Origin: an uncultured Craurococcus sp.
GTDB lineage: Bacteria > Pseudomonadota > Alphaproteobacteria > Acetobacterales > Acetobacteraceae
Assembly (NCBI GenBank): GCA_902805545.1
Contig: CADCTD010000003.1
Coordinates: 1-64,000, forward strand
Direction: 5' to 3'
Length of the DNA stretch: 64,000 nucleotides
Shown: piece after piece, positions 27,327-35,474 of the stretch
How positions within the stretch are numbered: the first letter of the stretch is position 1
How the letters are laid out: the number at the start of each line of letters is the position of its first letter
Position numbers and translations under genes: made by a program
The notes under the pieces: model-generated
Database searches by the model: none
The model's input: the letters and a program-made list of their open reading frames with translations, nothing else
What the model was told of the DNA's origin: nothing

Positions 27327-28076
27327 ATGCCTGCGAGGAACGGGGCGATCGTCGAGGCGCGCGGCATCCACAAGCATTTCGGCGCCCTGCATGTGCTGAA
27401 GGGCGTCGATCTCACGGTGCGGGAGCGTGAGCTGGTTTTCGTCATCGGGCCGAGTGGCTCGGGGAAGTCGACCCTGCTGCGCTGCCTCAACCGGCTGGAG
27501 GAGCCGAGCAGCGGCGCCATCACCGTCGACGGCATCGACATGCTCGACCGCCGCACCGACATCAACAAGGCCCGGCAGCGGATCGGGATGGTCTTCCAGT
27601 CCTTCAACCTCTACCCGCACATGACCGCGCTCGGGAATGTCGCGCTGGCGCTGCGCCGGGTGCAGGGCCTGCCGCGCGCGGCGGCGGAGGCGGGGGCGCG
27701 GCAGGCGCTGGAGCGGGTGCACCTGGCGGACCGGGCCGGGCATTATCCGGGGCAGCTCTCGGGCGGGCAGCAGCAGCGCGTCGCCATCGCCCGGGCCATC
27801 GCGCTCGAGCCGCGCGTGATGCTCTTCGACGAGCCGACCTCGTCGCTCGACCCGGAGCTGGTCGGCGGCGTGCTCGCCGCGATGCGGGAGCTGCGCGAGA
27901 GCGGCATGACCATGGTGGTGGTCAGCCACGAGATGGGCTTCGCCCGCGCCGCCGCAGACCGCGTGGTGTTCATGGATGCCGGGCGCATCGTCGAGGAGGG
28001 GCCGCCCGAGGCGATCTTCGGCAATCCGCAGCAGGAGCGCACGCGCGCCTTCATCGGCCAGATCACGCGCCACTAG
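27327..28076 (+). CDS. Amino-acid ABC transporter ATP-binding protein
   Basis: A 249-residue GlnQ/HisP-type ATPase. Walker A is GPSGSGKST, the Q-loop [12 protein letters not shown], the signature LSGGQQQR, Walker [10 protein letters not shown] and the switch His in VVSHEMG. The start may be the ATG at 27327 or a GTG at 27321 overlapping the preceding stop by 4 bp. It is the second gene of the operon and powers import through the two permeases that follow. Confidence 0.95.
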   Translation: MPARNGAIVEARGIHKHFGALHVLKGVDLTVRERELVFVIGPSGSGKSTLLRCLNRLEEPSSGAITVDGIDMLDRRTDINKARQRIGMVFQSFNLYPHMTALGNVALALRRVQGLPRAAAEAGARQALERVHLADRAGHYPGQLSGGQQQRVAIARAIALEPRVMLFDEPTSSLDPELVGGVLAAMRELRESGMTMVVVSHEMGFARAAADRVVFMDAGRIVEEGPPEAIFGNPQQERTRAFIGQITRH

Positions 28077-28077
28077 C

Positions 28078-28758
28078 ATGAGCAACTGGGACCGCTTCCT
28101 CGACAGCTTCTTCAATGCGCGCGTGGCGGCGGAGTACCTGCCGAAGATCATCGAGGGGTTCTGGCTCACCATCCTGCTGGCGCTGTGCATCATCCTCACC
28201 GGCGTCGCCGCGGGGCTGGCGCTGGCGGTGCTGCGCAGCCTCGGCATCCGGGTGCTGAACTGGGCGATCATCTTCCTCGTCGACCTGTTCCGGGCGCTGC
28301 CGCCGCTCGTCGTCATCGCCCTGCTCTATTTCGGGCTGCCGGCGGCGGGGCTTTCGCTCTCCGGCTTCGCCGCGGCCTGGCTGTCGCTCTCGCTGGTGCT
28401 GATGGCCTTCACCGAGGAGATCTTCTGGGCCGGCATCACCGCCGTGCCGAAGGGGCAATGGGAGGCGGCGCGGAGCACGGGCCTCGGCTTCCTCGACACC
28501 TTCGGCATGGTCGTGCTGCCGCAGGCGGTGCGGATGGTGATCCCGCCGCTGACCAACCGCACCATCGCCATCACCAAGGGGACGGCGCTGGCGAGCGTGG
28601 TCGCGGTGCAGGAGATATTGGGCGCGGCCCAGGCGGGCGTCTCCTTCAGCTTCAACCCGACGCCGCTGACGCTCGGGGCGCTGGCCTATCTCGTGCTGTT
28701 CCTGCCCGTCGTGATCCTCGGCCGCTGGGTCGAGACGCGCTTCGCCTGGAAGCGCTGA
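28078..28758 (+). CDS. Amino-acid ABC transporter permease (first)
   Basis: A 226-residue HisM/GlnP-type permease with about five membrane segments. The early GFWLTILLALCIILTG helix, the VDLFRALPPLVVI segment and the EAA loop (PKGQWEAARSTGLGFLDTFGMVVLPQA) that docks on the ATPase are all present. It starts 1 bp after the ATPase stop and is followed 3 bp later by a second, related permease, so the importer is a heterodimeric channel. Confidence 0.94.
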   Translation: MSNWDRFLDSFFNARVAAEYLPKIIEGFWLTILLALCIILTGVAAGLALAVLRSLGIRVLNWAIIFLVDLFRALPPLVVIALLYFGLPAAGLSLSGFAAAWLSLSLVLMAFTEEIFWAGITAVPKGQWEAARSTGLGFLDTFGMVVLPQAVRMVIPPLTNRTIAITKGTALASVVAVQEILGAAQAGVSFSFNPTPLTLGALAYLVLFLPVVILGRWVETRFAWKR

Positions 28759-28761
28759 GCC

Positions 28762-29442
28762 ATGTCGCTCGATGATTTCCTCCAGGCCTTCTTCTCGCTG
28801 GAGATCCTGCAGCAGGCCTGGCCGATCCTCTGGGCGGGCCTGCTCAACACGCTGCTGCTCTCGGCCATCGTCGTGCCGCTCGGCTTGCTCGGCGGGCTGA
28901 TCCTCGCCCTGCTCGGCACGGTGCGGAGCCGCTGGGTGCGCTGGCCGCTGATCGCCTGGGTCGACCTGTTCCGCTCGCTGCCGCCGCTGGTGCTGCTGGT
29001 CTTCGTCTATGCCGGCCTGCCCTTCGCCGGGCTCGAGGTCACGGCGCTGACGGCGGTCGCCATCGGCTTCTTCCTCAACACCGGCGCCTATTACGGCGAG
29101 ATCCTGCGCGCCGGGATCGAGAGCGTGCCGCGCGGCCAGGTGGAGGCGGCGCGCTGCACCGGCCTCACCTCGGCGCAGGCGATGCTGCATGTCGTGCTGC
29201 CCCAGGCGGTGCGGAACGTGCTGCCGGACCTCATCTCCAACACGCTGGAGGTGGTGAAGCTCACCTCCATCGCCTCGGTGGTGGCGATGCCGGAGCTGCT
29301 CTTCCAGGCGCGGCAGGCGCAGAGCGTGACCTACAATGCGACGCCGATCATGGCCGCCGCGGTGGTCTACTTCCTCCTGCTCTGGCCGGTGGTGCGGGTG
29401 CTCTCGCGGCTGGAGAACCGGCAGATCGCGGGGCGGCGCTGA
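28762..29442 (+). CDS. Amino-acid ABC transporter permease (second)
   Basis: A 226-residue paralogue of the preceding permease, with the same topology: GLLNTLLLSAIVVPLG, VDLFRSLPPLVLL, and the EAA loop PRGQVEAARCTGLTSAQAMLHVVLPQA followed by NTLEVVKLTSIASVV. It is the last gene of the operon and ends tail to tail with a minus-strand DUF3237 gene, whose stop lies 1 bp away. Confidence 0.94.
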   Translation: MSLDDFLQAFFSLEILQQAWPILWAGLLNTLLLSAIVVPLGLLGGLILALLGTVRSRWVRWPLIAWVDLFRSLPPLVLLVFVYAGLPFAGLEVTALTAVAIGFFLNTGAYYGEILRAGIESVPRGQVEAARCTGLTSAQAMLHVVLPQAVRNVLPDLISNTLEVVKLTSIASVVAMPELLFQARQAQSVTYNATPIMAAAVVYFLLLWPVVRVLSRLENRQIAGRR

Positions 29443-29443
29443 G

Positions 29444-29911
29444 CTACTTTACCGCATAGACATCATAGACCGGCCCACTCGGCGGGCGCTGGCCGATGCC
29501 GATGGCGAGGATGCGGTTGAGCCAGGCGAGCGGCGCGGCGCCGGTCTCGAAGCGGATGGCGGTGCGGAAGTAGTATTCGGTCGGGCCCACCGGCTCGCCC
29601 GCGTTCAGCCGCGCCAGCACCTCGGGCGCCGCGGTGCGGATGCCGTTGTAGTGCATGAAGACCAGGTGGCCCTCGGCCGACTTGATGGTGAGGCGCACAT
29701 CCATATGCGCCGTGCCGTCCGGGTCGACGCGCAGCCAGTCGGCCGCCGTGCCGGGCAGGACCTCGCCGGCGAGCGCCGGGCCCTCGATGCGGCCGCCGGT
29801 GACGGGGACGACGCGCAGGTCGCCGGTCCGCGTGGCGCCGACGGGCTGCGGCGCGCCGACGGTGAGCGTCGCGCGGAAGAGGAAATCGCCGGTGAGCGGC
29901 AAGGGGGTCAT
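29444..29911 (-). CDS. DUF3237 (UPF0311) family protein
   Basis: A 155-residue DUF3237 protein, predicted to be a beta-barrel of unknown function. The FLFRATLTVGAPQPVG opening, GPALAGEVLPGTAADWLRVDPDGTAHMDVRLTIKS and GPTEYYFRTAIRFETG segments are diagnostic, as is the C-terminal GIGQRPPSGPVYDVYAV. The start at 29911 lies 11 bp from the upstream rhodanese gene on the same strand; the two are probably co-transcribed. Confidence 0.9.
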   Translation of the reverse strand: MTPLPLTGDFLFRATLTVGAPQPVGATRTGDLRVVPVTGGRIEGPALAGEVLPGTAADWLRVDPDGTAHMDVRLTIKSAEGHLVFMHYNGIRTAAPEVLARLNAGEPVGPTEYYFRTAIRFETGAAPLAWLNRILAIGIGQRPPSGPVYDVYAVK

Positions 29912-29922
29912 GGCAGCGCCCC

Positions 29923-30339
29923 TCAACGCTGCCGCCAGGGAAGGCCCTCGGCCTTCCAGCCGGCGACCTGGCCGCGATGTCCCTCCTCGTCCGGCGGGCC
30001 CTCGAAGCCGTCGGCGACGTTGAAGGCCTGCGGGAAGCCGACCGTCTGCGCCGCCTGCCCGGCGGCGAGGCTGCGGACGCCGGAGCGGCAGATGAAGTGG
30101 AGCTTGTTTTCCGCCGTCAGCCCGGCCTTGCGCAGGTGCTCGGCAAAGGCGCCGTTCACCTGCATCGACGGGTAGACCTGCCAGGGGATGAGCAGGAGCT
30201 GCTTGCCCGTCTCGGTGATGTCCGGCAGGCCGACGAAATTCCACTCGGCATCGGTGCGGACATCGATGAGGACGGCGGCGGGGTCCTCCAGCAGCGCCTC
30301 CCAGGTGGCGCGGGGGTGGATATCGGGCACACCGGGCAT
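29923..30339 (-). CDS. Rhodanese-like domain protein
   Basis: A 138-residue single-domain rhodanese, expected to move sulfane sulfur or act as a thiol reductase. AVLIDVRTDAEW near residue 22 is the first rhodanese motif, and the active-site loop is CRSGVRS with Cys84. The C-terminal segment VADGFEGPPDEEGHRGQVAGWKAEGLPW is typical of a subgroup common in alphaproteobacteria. It is co-oriented with the DUF3237 gene. The physiological acceptor is unknown. Confidence 0.9.
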   Translation of the reverse strand: MPGVPDIHPRATWEALLEDPAAVLIDVRTDAEWNFVGLPDITETGKQLLLIPWQVYPSMQVNGAFAEHLRKAGLTAENKLHFICRSGVRSLAAGQAAQTVGFPQAFNVADGFEGPPDEEGHRGQVAGWKAEGLPWRQR

Positions 30340-30448
30340 GGCGGCGTCTCCTTAGGGCCAGTTTCGGCCGAAGCATGGGCGGGTCGGGCGCGGAGGGCAA
30401 TGCGGGCTGCCGGTTGACCGGCCCGGGGCGAGGCCCGACCATCCGCCG

Positions 30449-31183
30449 ATGGACGCCCCGATCCGCCTCGGCATGCTCACCCCCTCCTCCAATACCGTGC
30501 TGGAGCCGGTGACGGCGGCGATGCTTGCCGGCCTGCCCGGGGTGACGGCGCATTTCGCGCGGATCCGGGTGGTGGCGATCGGGCTCGATGCCGGGTCCCG
30601 GGCGCAGTTCGACGCCGGGCCGATGCTCGAGGCGGCGGGGCTGCTGGCGGATGCCAAGGTGCAGGCGATCTGCTGGAACGGCACCTCGGGCGCCTGGCTC
30701 GGGCTCGAGCAGGACCGGGCGATCTGCGAGGCCATCACCCAGGCGACCGCCATCCCCGCGGTGACGGCGACGCTGGCGCTGCTGGAGGCGCTGGCGCTGC
30801 TCGGCGCCCGGCGGGTGGGGCTGGTGACGCCCTATCTCGGCGCGGTGCAGCAGGCGATCGTCGCGCGGTGGGCAGCGGCCGGGCTCGAGGTCGTGGCGGA
30901 GCGGCACCTGGAGGATCCCGGCAATTTCAGCTTCGCCGAACATCCGGAGGCGCTGGTCGCGCAGCTGGTGCGGGAGGTGGCCGAGGCGCGGCCGGAGGCG
31001 ATCGCCATCCACTGCACCAATTTCCGCGGGGCCGGGGCGGTGGCGGCGCTGGAGGCGGAGACGGGCATCCCGGTGCTCGACAGCATCGCCGTGTCGCTTT
31101 GGGGCGCCATGCGGGCGGCCGAGGCAGGGACGGCGGGGTTGGAAACCTGGGGGCGGCTTTTCCGGCTCGGGCGAATTTCTTGA
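30449..31183 (+). CDS. Maleate cis-trans isomerase/Asp-Glu racemase superfamily protein
   Basis: A 244-residue protein of the maleate isomerase/arylmalonate decarboxylase branch of the Asp/Glu racemase superfamily. LGMLTPSSNTVLEP is the typical N-terminal strand-loop; the two candidate catalytic Cys are in AICWNGTSG and AIHCTNFRG, and the central VTATLALLEAL and VGLVTPYL segments also fit. The precise reaction (isomerase, racemase or decarboxylase) cannot be decided. It is divergent from the rhodanese gene and ends ahead of the anomalous 31.2-33.5 kb stretch. Confidence 0.85.
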   Translation: MDAPIRLGMLTPSSNTVLEPVTAAMLAGLPGVTAHFARIRVVAIGLDAGSRAQFDAGPMLEAAGLLADAKVQAICWNGTSGAWLGLEQDRAICEAITQATAIPAVTATLALLEALALLGARRVGLVTPYLGAVQQAIVARWAAAGLEVVAERHLEDPGNFSFAEHPEALVAQLVREVAEARPEAIAIHCTNFRGAGAVAALEAETGIPVLDSIAVSLWGAMRAAEAGTAGLETWGRLFRLGRIS

Positions 31184-31202
31184 GTGGTGGCGCTTGCCTG
31201 GA

Positions 31203-31236
31203 GCGGGTTCCGTTCGGCCTGGCTCACGGAACCCGC
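31203..31236. repeat. Large palindrome: REP-like element or terminator
   Basis: GCGGGTTCCGT (31203-31213) pairs perfectly with its complement (31226-31236) around a 12-nt loop, 19 bp after the stop of the isomerase-like gene. No T tract follows. The 11-bp perfect stem resembles the dispersed palindromes seen between genes in many alphaproteobacteria. Between here and 31383 I see no gene. Confidence 0.5.
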
Positions 31237-31383
31237 CCTAGCCTGTTGTCTGGCCGGGCAAATTACCCCGCTCAGGTGATTTCCCCCGATCGGAGTATGC
31301 TCTGGGGGCTTCCGGAGCAGCTTTGAGTGACGGTCGGCGCGGATGGCGTGCTGTTCGGCTCAGTCGCTTGCCGCCAGGAATGT

Positions 31384-31412
31384 TATAATATAACGTCTCC
31401 ATATAAGACGTT
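31384..31412. promoter_or_regulatory. A+T-rich patch with TATAAT and perfect inverted repeat
   Basis: A consensus TATAAT (31384-31389) is followed at once by AACGTCT-N7-AGACGTT (31392-31412), a perfect 7-bp dyad. Such A+T richness is exceptional in this window. It looks like a promoter with an overlapping operator, presumably once driving the receptor gene whose remnant follows. No good -35 box is visible. Confidence 0.4.
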
Positions 31413-31489
31413 CCTTTGCGCTGCCGTTCGCCCTGCTCTTCCCCGTCCTGGGATGCGCTCGACCCTGGCGCCGGCAACCGGCGCGGCGC

Positions 31490-32001
31490 GGCGACCGCTG
31501 GCTGGCCTATGCCAACTTGGCGCTGAGCCGCTCGGTCGGGCGCGACCTGCGCTCGCGGCAGTTCGCCATCGAGCCGGATGAGCTGGCCTATGTCGCCGGC
31601 AGGTATGTGCACACCGACAACGACCAGCGCATCACCGGCTCGGCGGGGGCGATCTGGAATGCCTGGGAAAGCGGGCGCTCTCCACCACGATGCCCTATGG
31701 CAGCGGGCTGCGCCGCGGCCTCGCGGCGACGGAGAAGGTCGATCCCTATGGCACCTTCGATGTCGGGCTGAGCCAGGACTTCATCAAGCCGGATCGCGGG
31801 CGACGGACGGCGCGGATCGACCCGATCAACGTCTTCGATTCCATCTACCAGCTGCTGGACGGTATCGGCATCGGCGCGCCGCAACACGGCACGCGGCGTG
31901 GCGTCGTCGCCGGGCTGAGCCGCGGCTTCGGAGAAGCCTTCGCCGCAGCGATGCACAGCCGCGACCAGCGTCGGGCGGGCGATGTCATAACCAGGCCGTG
32001 A
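31490..32001 (+). pseudogene. TonB-dependent receptor remnant (C-terminal fragment, frameshifted)
   Basis: The translated fragment carries the end of a TonB-dependent outer-membrane receptor barrel: WLAYANLALSRSVGRDLRS, DELAYVAGRYVHTDNDQRITG, then after a frame change MPYGSGLRRG, FDVGLSQDF, ARIDPINVFDSIYQLLDG and RRGVVAGLSRGF. The frame changes at about 31673-31675, where a single missing G in a G run restores the alignment. The plug and most of the barrel are absent. Upstream in the same frame, hydrophobic codons resembling a signal sequence (31407-31455) follow a stop. The last codons run past the usual terminal Phe. It is a decayed gene and will not make a functional receptor. Confidence 0.8.
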
Positions 32002-32038
32002 TTGCGCATCCGTGCGCATCGCCTTTCCGTAATCCGGA

Positions 32039-32060
32039 GGGCGGGTCCCGAAGCCCGCCT
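32039..32060 (+). other. Hairpin just before the RTX gene
   Basis: GGCGGG (32040-32045) pairs with CCCGCC (32054-32059) around an 8-nt loop, 20 bp upstream of the RTX start codon and just before its AGAGGA ribosome site. It may end receptor-remnant transcription or lie in the RTX leader. Confidence 0.3.
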
Positions 32061-32079
32061 AACGGAAGAGGAAGTCGTC

Positions 32080-33516
32080 ATGGCATTGACACATCTGCAT
32101 TTGGGCAAGCTGATCCCAGGCCTACGTCCCTGCAAGGATGACAGGGACGACAAAGTGAATCTCGACCTGTCGAAGGATGGGGCGATCTCGCAGGATCTGG
32201 GTGGCGGGGACGACGTCGTTCGCGTGAAGGGCGAGGCCGGTCAGGTGCGCCTCACCTTCACCAGCGCCGAGGTCGGCAACGGCAATGCCCGCGATTCCAA
32301 CACCATGGCCAACCAGGATGGCGGCCTCGCCGTCAGGTTGCAGATGGAAGACGGCGCGGACGGCCTCATGGGGCCGGTCAGCCGCTTCGACGACGAAGGC
32401 ATCACCTTCCGCTCCCAGACCCCTGGCCTCACCTTCGACGTGCGCGACCTCGTCGCCGGCACCGAGCGCGGCGACCAGTTCGAGGTCGTCACCCTCGGCA
32501 CCGCGAAGGGCGACGTCATCGACGAGCGCAATGAGCGGGAGGCCTACTACATCAATGCCGGCATGGGCGACGACACCGTGACCGGCGGCAAGGGCAACGA
32601 CTTCCTGGTCGGTGGCGCGGGCGATGACAGGCTGGAAGGCCGGCAGGGCGATGACTCGCTGCTCGGCGGCGCGGGCAATGACACGGCGGTCTTCGATCCG
32701 TCGCGGCATGGCGCGGACACGACCGATCTCGGGGCCGGCGAGGATGTCGTTCAACTCAAGGGCGACGGACTCGGCCAGATCCGCCTGACCTTCACCAGCG
32801 CGGAGGTCGGCAACGGCAACGCCAGCGACTCCAACACCATGGCCAACCAGGATGGCGGGTTCGCCGTCCGGTTCCAGATGGAGGACGGTGCCGATGGGCT
32901 CACCGGCCCGGTGAGCCGCTTCGATGACGAGGGCATCACCTTCGAGGCGGGCAAGTCGGGCGCGACCTTCGACGTCCGCGACCTCGTCGCCGGCACGCAG
33001 CGCGGCGACCAGTTCGAGGCCGTGCAACTCGGCACCTCGGCCGATGACATGATCGACCGTAGCGCCGAGACCGAGGCCTATTACGTCAATGCCGGCATGG
33101 GCAACGACATGGTCACCGGCGGCGAGGCGAATGATTTCCTGGTTGGCGGTGCAGGCAACGATACGCTGAAGGGCGGGGACGGCTGCGATTCGCTGCTCGG
33201 CGGCGGCGGCTCTGACAGCTTCGTCTTCGGTGCCGCCTCCGGCCCGGCTGACCGCATCCAGGATTTCAGCACGGCGGATGATACGATCCTGCTTGAGGGT
33301 GCAGCCTTCGGCAACCTGCCGGCCGGGGCGCTTGCGCCGGAGGCCTTCGCCCTGCTGTCGGATGCCAGCTGCGACGAGACGCGCATCCTGTACGACCAGG
33401 ACACCGGCAGCCTGTTCTTCGATGCCGATGGCGGCGCGCGGGACAATCTCGTCGAGTTCGGCCTGATCGTGAACAAGCCGGCCGATCTTTCGGCCAGCGA
33501 CTTCATGATCGCCTGA
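32080..33516 (+). CDS. RTX-type calcium-binding protein with duplicated module
   Basis: A 478-residue secreted-type protein. Two modules of ~165 residues (about 39-202 and 216-380) share a beta-rich unit with TSAEVGNGN, DSNTMANQDGG, QMEDGADGL, GPVSRFDDEGITF and FDVRDLVAGT, each followed by RTX nonapeptides (GGKGNDFLVGGAGDD; GGAGNDTLKGGDG) that bind calcium. The C-terminal ~100 residues (DSFVFGAASGPADRIQDF to the end) match the type I secretion region of RTX proteins; no N-terminal signal peptide is present. AGAGGA precedes the ATG at 32080. No catalytic domain is seen, so it may be an adhesin or surface-layer component. No type I secretion genes are in the window. Confidence 0.88.
   Translation: MALTHLHLGKLIPGLRPCKDDRDDKVNLDLSKDGAISQDLGGGDDVVRVKGEAGQVRLTFTSAEVGNGNARDSNTMANQDGGLAVRLQMEDGADGLMGPVSRFDDEGITFRSQTPGLTFDVRDLVAGTERGDQFEVVTLGTAKGDVIDERNEREAYYINAGMGDDTVTGGKGNDFLVGGAGDDRLEGRQGDDSLLGGAGNDTAVFDPSRHGADTTDLGAGEDVVQLKGDGLGQIRLTFTSAEVGNGNASDSNTMANQDGGFAVRFQMEDGADGLTGPVSRFDDEGITFEAGKSGATFDVRDLVAGTQRGDQFEAVQLGTSADDMIDRSAETEAYYVNAGMGNDMVTGGEANDFLVGGAGNDTLKGGDGCDSLLGGGGSDSFVFGAASGPADRIQDFSTADDTILLEGAAFGNLPAGALAPEAFALLSDASCDETRILYDQDTGSLFFDADGGARDNLVEFGLIVNKPADLSASDFMIA
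32194..32685 (+). repeat. RTX module, copy 1
   Basis: First copy of a ~490-bp intragenic duplication. It matches copy 2 (32725-33219) at an offset of 531-534 bp, with long nucleotide matches such as the segments around 32254-32320 and 32788-32854. High base-level identity, not only protein identity, points to a recent duplication. Confidence 0.8.
32725..33219 (+). repeat. RTX module, copy 2
   Basis: Second copy of the intragenic duplication. It differs from copy 1 by one extra codon near its start and by scattered substitutions, mostly at third positions in the shared core. Confidence 0.8.
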
Positions 33517-33525
33517 CACGTCGGT

Positions 33526-33549
33526 GGCCCGGGGCGCATGCCCCGGGCC
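33526..33549 (+). terminator. Perfect hairpin after the RTX gene
   Basis: GGCCCGGGGC (33526-33535) pairs perfectly with GCCCCGGGCC (33540-33549) around a GCAT loop, 9 bp after the RTX stop. No T tract follows. The rest of the gap to 33807 holds no gene I can support. Confidence 0.65.
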
Positions 33550-33807
33550 GCTTCGGCGGGATGCGCGCAGGGCAGCCACGCATGTCCGCATGGGGCCGCG
33601 CCATGACCGGCCAGCGGAAGCGCTCGCTCCTGCCGCAATCCGCCCCGGCCGCCGCATCGTCAAAGCGGTGAGTGGGGAAAAGCCTGCCCAACCCCTGGGG
33701 TCCAAGGCCGCACACAGTTCGTTCATTTCGGCGAAGGCGGGTTGCCGCAGCGCAGCAAGAAGTGACATTGCAGCCACTATCTACGGAAAACAGAAGGAGC
33801 GATCGGC

Positions 33808-35418
33808 ATGGGTGATGCCTTGCTGCAACCGCGCTTGCGCTGGCTGGCCTGTTTCGGCGCCCTGCTGGTGCTGCTGGCGCCGCTCTGCATCACCGAGTTG
33901 CCGCCACTGCTCGACTATCCGAACCATCTCGCGCGGACCTATGTGCTCGCCTTCGGGCAGGATGATCCGGTGCTGTCGCGCATCTATGCGCAGGACTGGC
34001 AGATCATCCCCAACCTCGCCATCGACGTGGTGCTGACGGGGCTGGTGAAGGTGCTGCCCGTCTATGTCGCCGGGCGCGTCATGCTCGGCATGATCCTCGT
34101 TCTGAATTATGCGGCGATCCTCCTCTACAGCCGCGCGGTCTTCGGCCGCTGGTCCTGGTGGCCGGTGGCGGCGGCGCTGATGGGCTACCACGCGCTCTTC
34201 CTGATGGGCTTCATGAACTATCAGGTGGGAATCGCGCTGGCGATGATGACGGCAGCCGGCTGGCACGCCTTCCGGGACCGCTACCCCGTGGCAACCGTCG
34301 TTGCGGCGGCCTTCGCCGCGACCCTCGTCTTCTTCTGCCACATCTTCGGCCTCGTCTTCTGCGCCGTGCTGATCGGCTCGCGGGAGCTCCTGCTGATGTG
34401 GGACCAGGCGCGGGCGCGCCGCTGGGCGCCGCTGCTGCAGCGGGCGGCGGCGGCGGGGATCGTCTTCCTGCCATCGGCCGTGCTCTATCTCAGCGCCAGG
34501 CTCGCCTCCGCCAATGAGGGCGTCATCACCTGGAACTCCCCGGCGACGAAGCTGACGAACCTCACCGAGCCCTTCATGAATTACTACGCCGCCTTCGACA
34601 AGCTGACGGCGCTCTCAATCCTCGTCCTGGTGCTGGCCTGCCTCGCGCTTCGCATGCTGCGGGTGAACCGCGCGAGCCTGCTGGCGGCGGCGATCTGCTT
34701 CCTCCTCTACCTCGCCATGCCGATGACGCTGAAGGAGGCTTCCTTCATCGACGGGCGCTTCCCGATCATGCTGGGGATGCTGCTCTTCGCCGGCACCCTG
34801 CCGATGCTGCCGCCGCGGCCGGCGCGCGTGGTGGGCGCAGCGCTCGCATCGCTGTTCCTGGTTCGGATGGGCATCCTCGCCTCGGTCTGGTCGGGGCAGG
34901 AGCAGGACATCGTCGATATCCGCCAGAGCATCGAGACGGTGGAGCCGGGCAGCCGGGTGCTGGTGGCAACCGTCGATCCCGGCAGCAACCCGGAGTTCTG
35001 GCGCCGGCATGGCCGTCGCCTGGTGATCGCCGATTTCTGCCGCACCGACCAGCATCTCGGCTCGCTGCTGACGATCGAGCGGCATGCCTTCTGGCCGATG
35101 GTCTTCACCAATGCCAGCCAGCAGCCGCTGCGGGTCCTGCCGCCCTATGATGCGCTGTCCCAGCCGGCCGGCTACCTGCCCGACTACAAGATGCTGGACC
35201 CGGCGGCCGAGCCGGCGCCGTATCTCAAGCGGCAGCCGTACCTGACCGACTGGCAGGACAATTTCGACTATGTCCTGGTGCTGCTGGCCGGCGGGCTCGG
35301 GGAGCTGCCGGCCTTCGCCGCGGAGCGGCTGGAGCTGGTGACGCGGACGCAGATGGCGGCGCTCTACCGGGTGCGATCGCCGGAGCGGATGGCGGCGCAT
35401 ATCGCCGGCCAACGCTGA
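33808..35418 (+). CDS. Polytopic membrane protein, GT-C glycosyltransferase-like
   Basis: A 536-residue protein with about nine to eleven membrane helices in its first ~360 residues and a soluble C-terminal third. The first periplasmic loop reads LPPLLDYPNHLARTYVL, an Asp-containing motif in the place where GT-C glycosyltransferases carry their catalytic acid. The domain after residue 370 (VEPGSRVLVATVDPGSN) is also reminiscent of that group. Activity and sugar are unknown. AGAAGGAG precedes the ATG. It stands alone between the RTX gene and a peptide-binding protein gene. Confidence 0.75.
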   Translation: MGDALLQPRLRWLACFGALLVLLAPLCITELPPLLDYPNHLARTYVLAFGQDDPVLSRIYAQDWQIIPNLAIDVVLTGLVKVLPVYVAGRVMLGMILVLNYAAILLYSRAVFGRWSWWPVAAALMGYHALFLMGFMNYQVGIALAMMTAAGWHAFRDRYPVATVVAAAFAATLVFFCHIFGLVFCAVLIGSRELLLMWDQARARRWAPLLQRAAAAGIVFLPSAVLYLSARLASANEGVITWNSPATKLTNLTEPFMNYYAAFDKLTALSILVLVLACLALRMLRVNRASLLAAAICFLLYLAMPMTLKEASFIDGRFPIMLGMLLFAGTLPMLPPRPARVVGAALASLFLVRMGILASVWSGQEQDIVDIRQSIETVEPGSRVLVATVDPGSNPEFWRRHGRRLVIADFCRTDQHLGSLLTIERHAFWPMVFTNASQQPLRVLPPYDALSQPAGYLPDYKMLDPAAEPAPYLKRQPYLTDWQDNFDYVLVLLAGGLGELPAFAAERLELVTRTQMAALYRVRSPERMAAHIAGQR

Positions 35419-35474
35419 GCCCTCTTCCGTCCGCGGCTGCCCTGGCCTATCCGGCGAGGGCAGGGGAGGCAGCG

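Noticed and set aside
31368-31412. Fur or other iron box at the receptor remnant.
   Set aside because: The dyad AACGTCT/AGACGTT does not resemble the Fur 19-mer; left as an unassigned operator.
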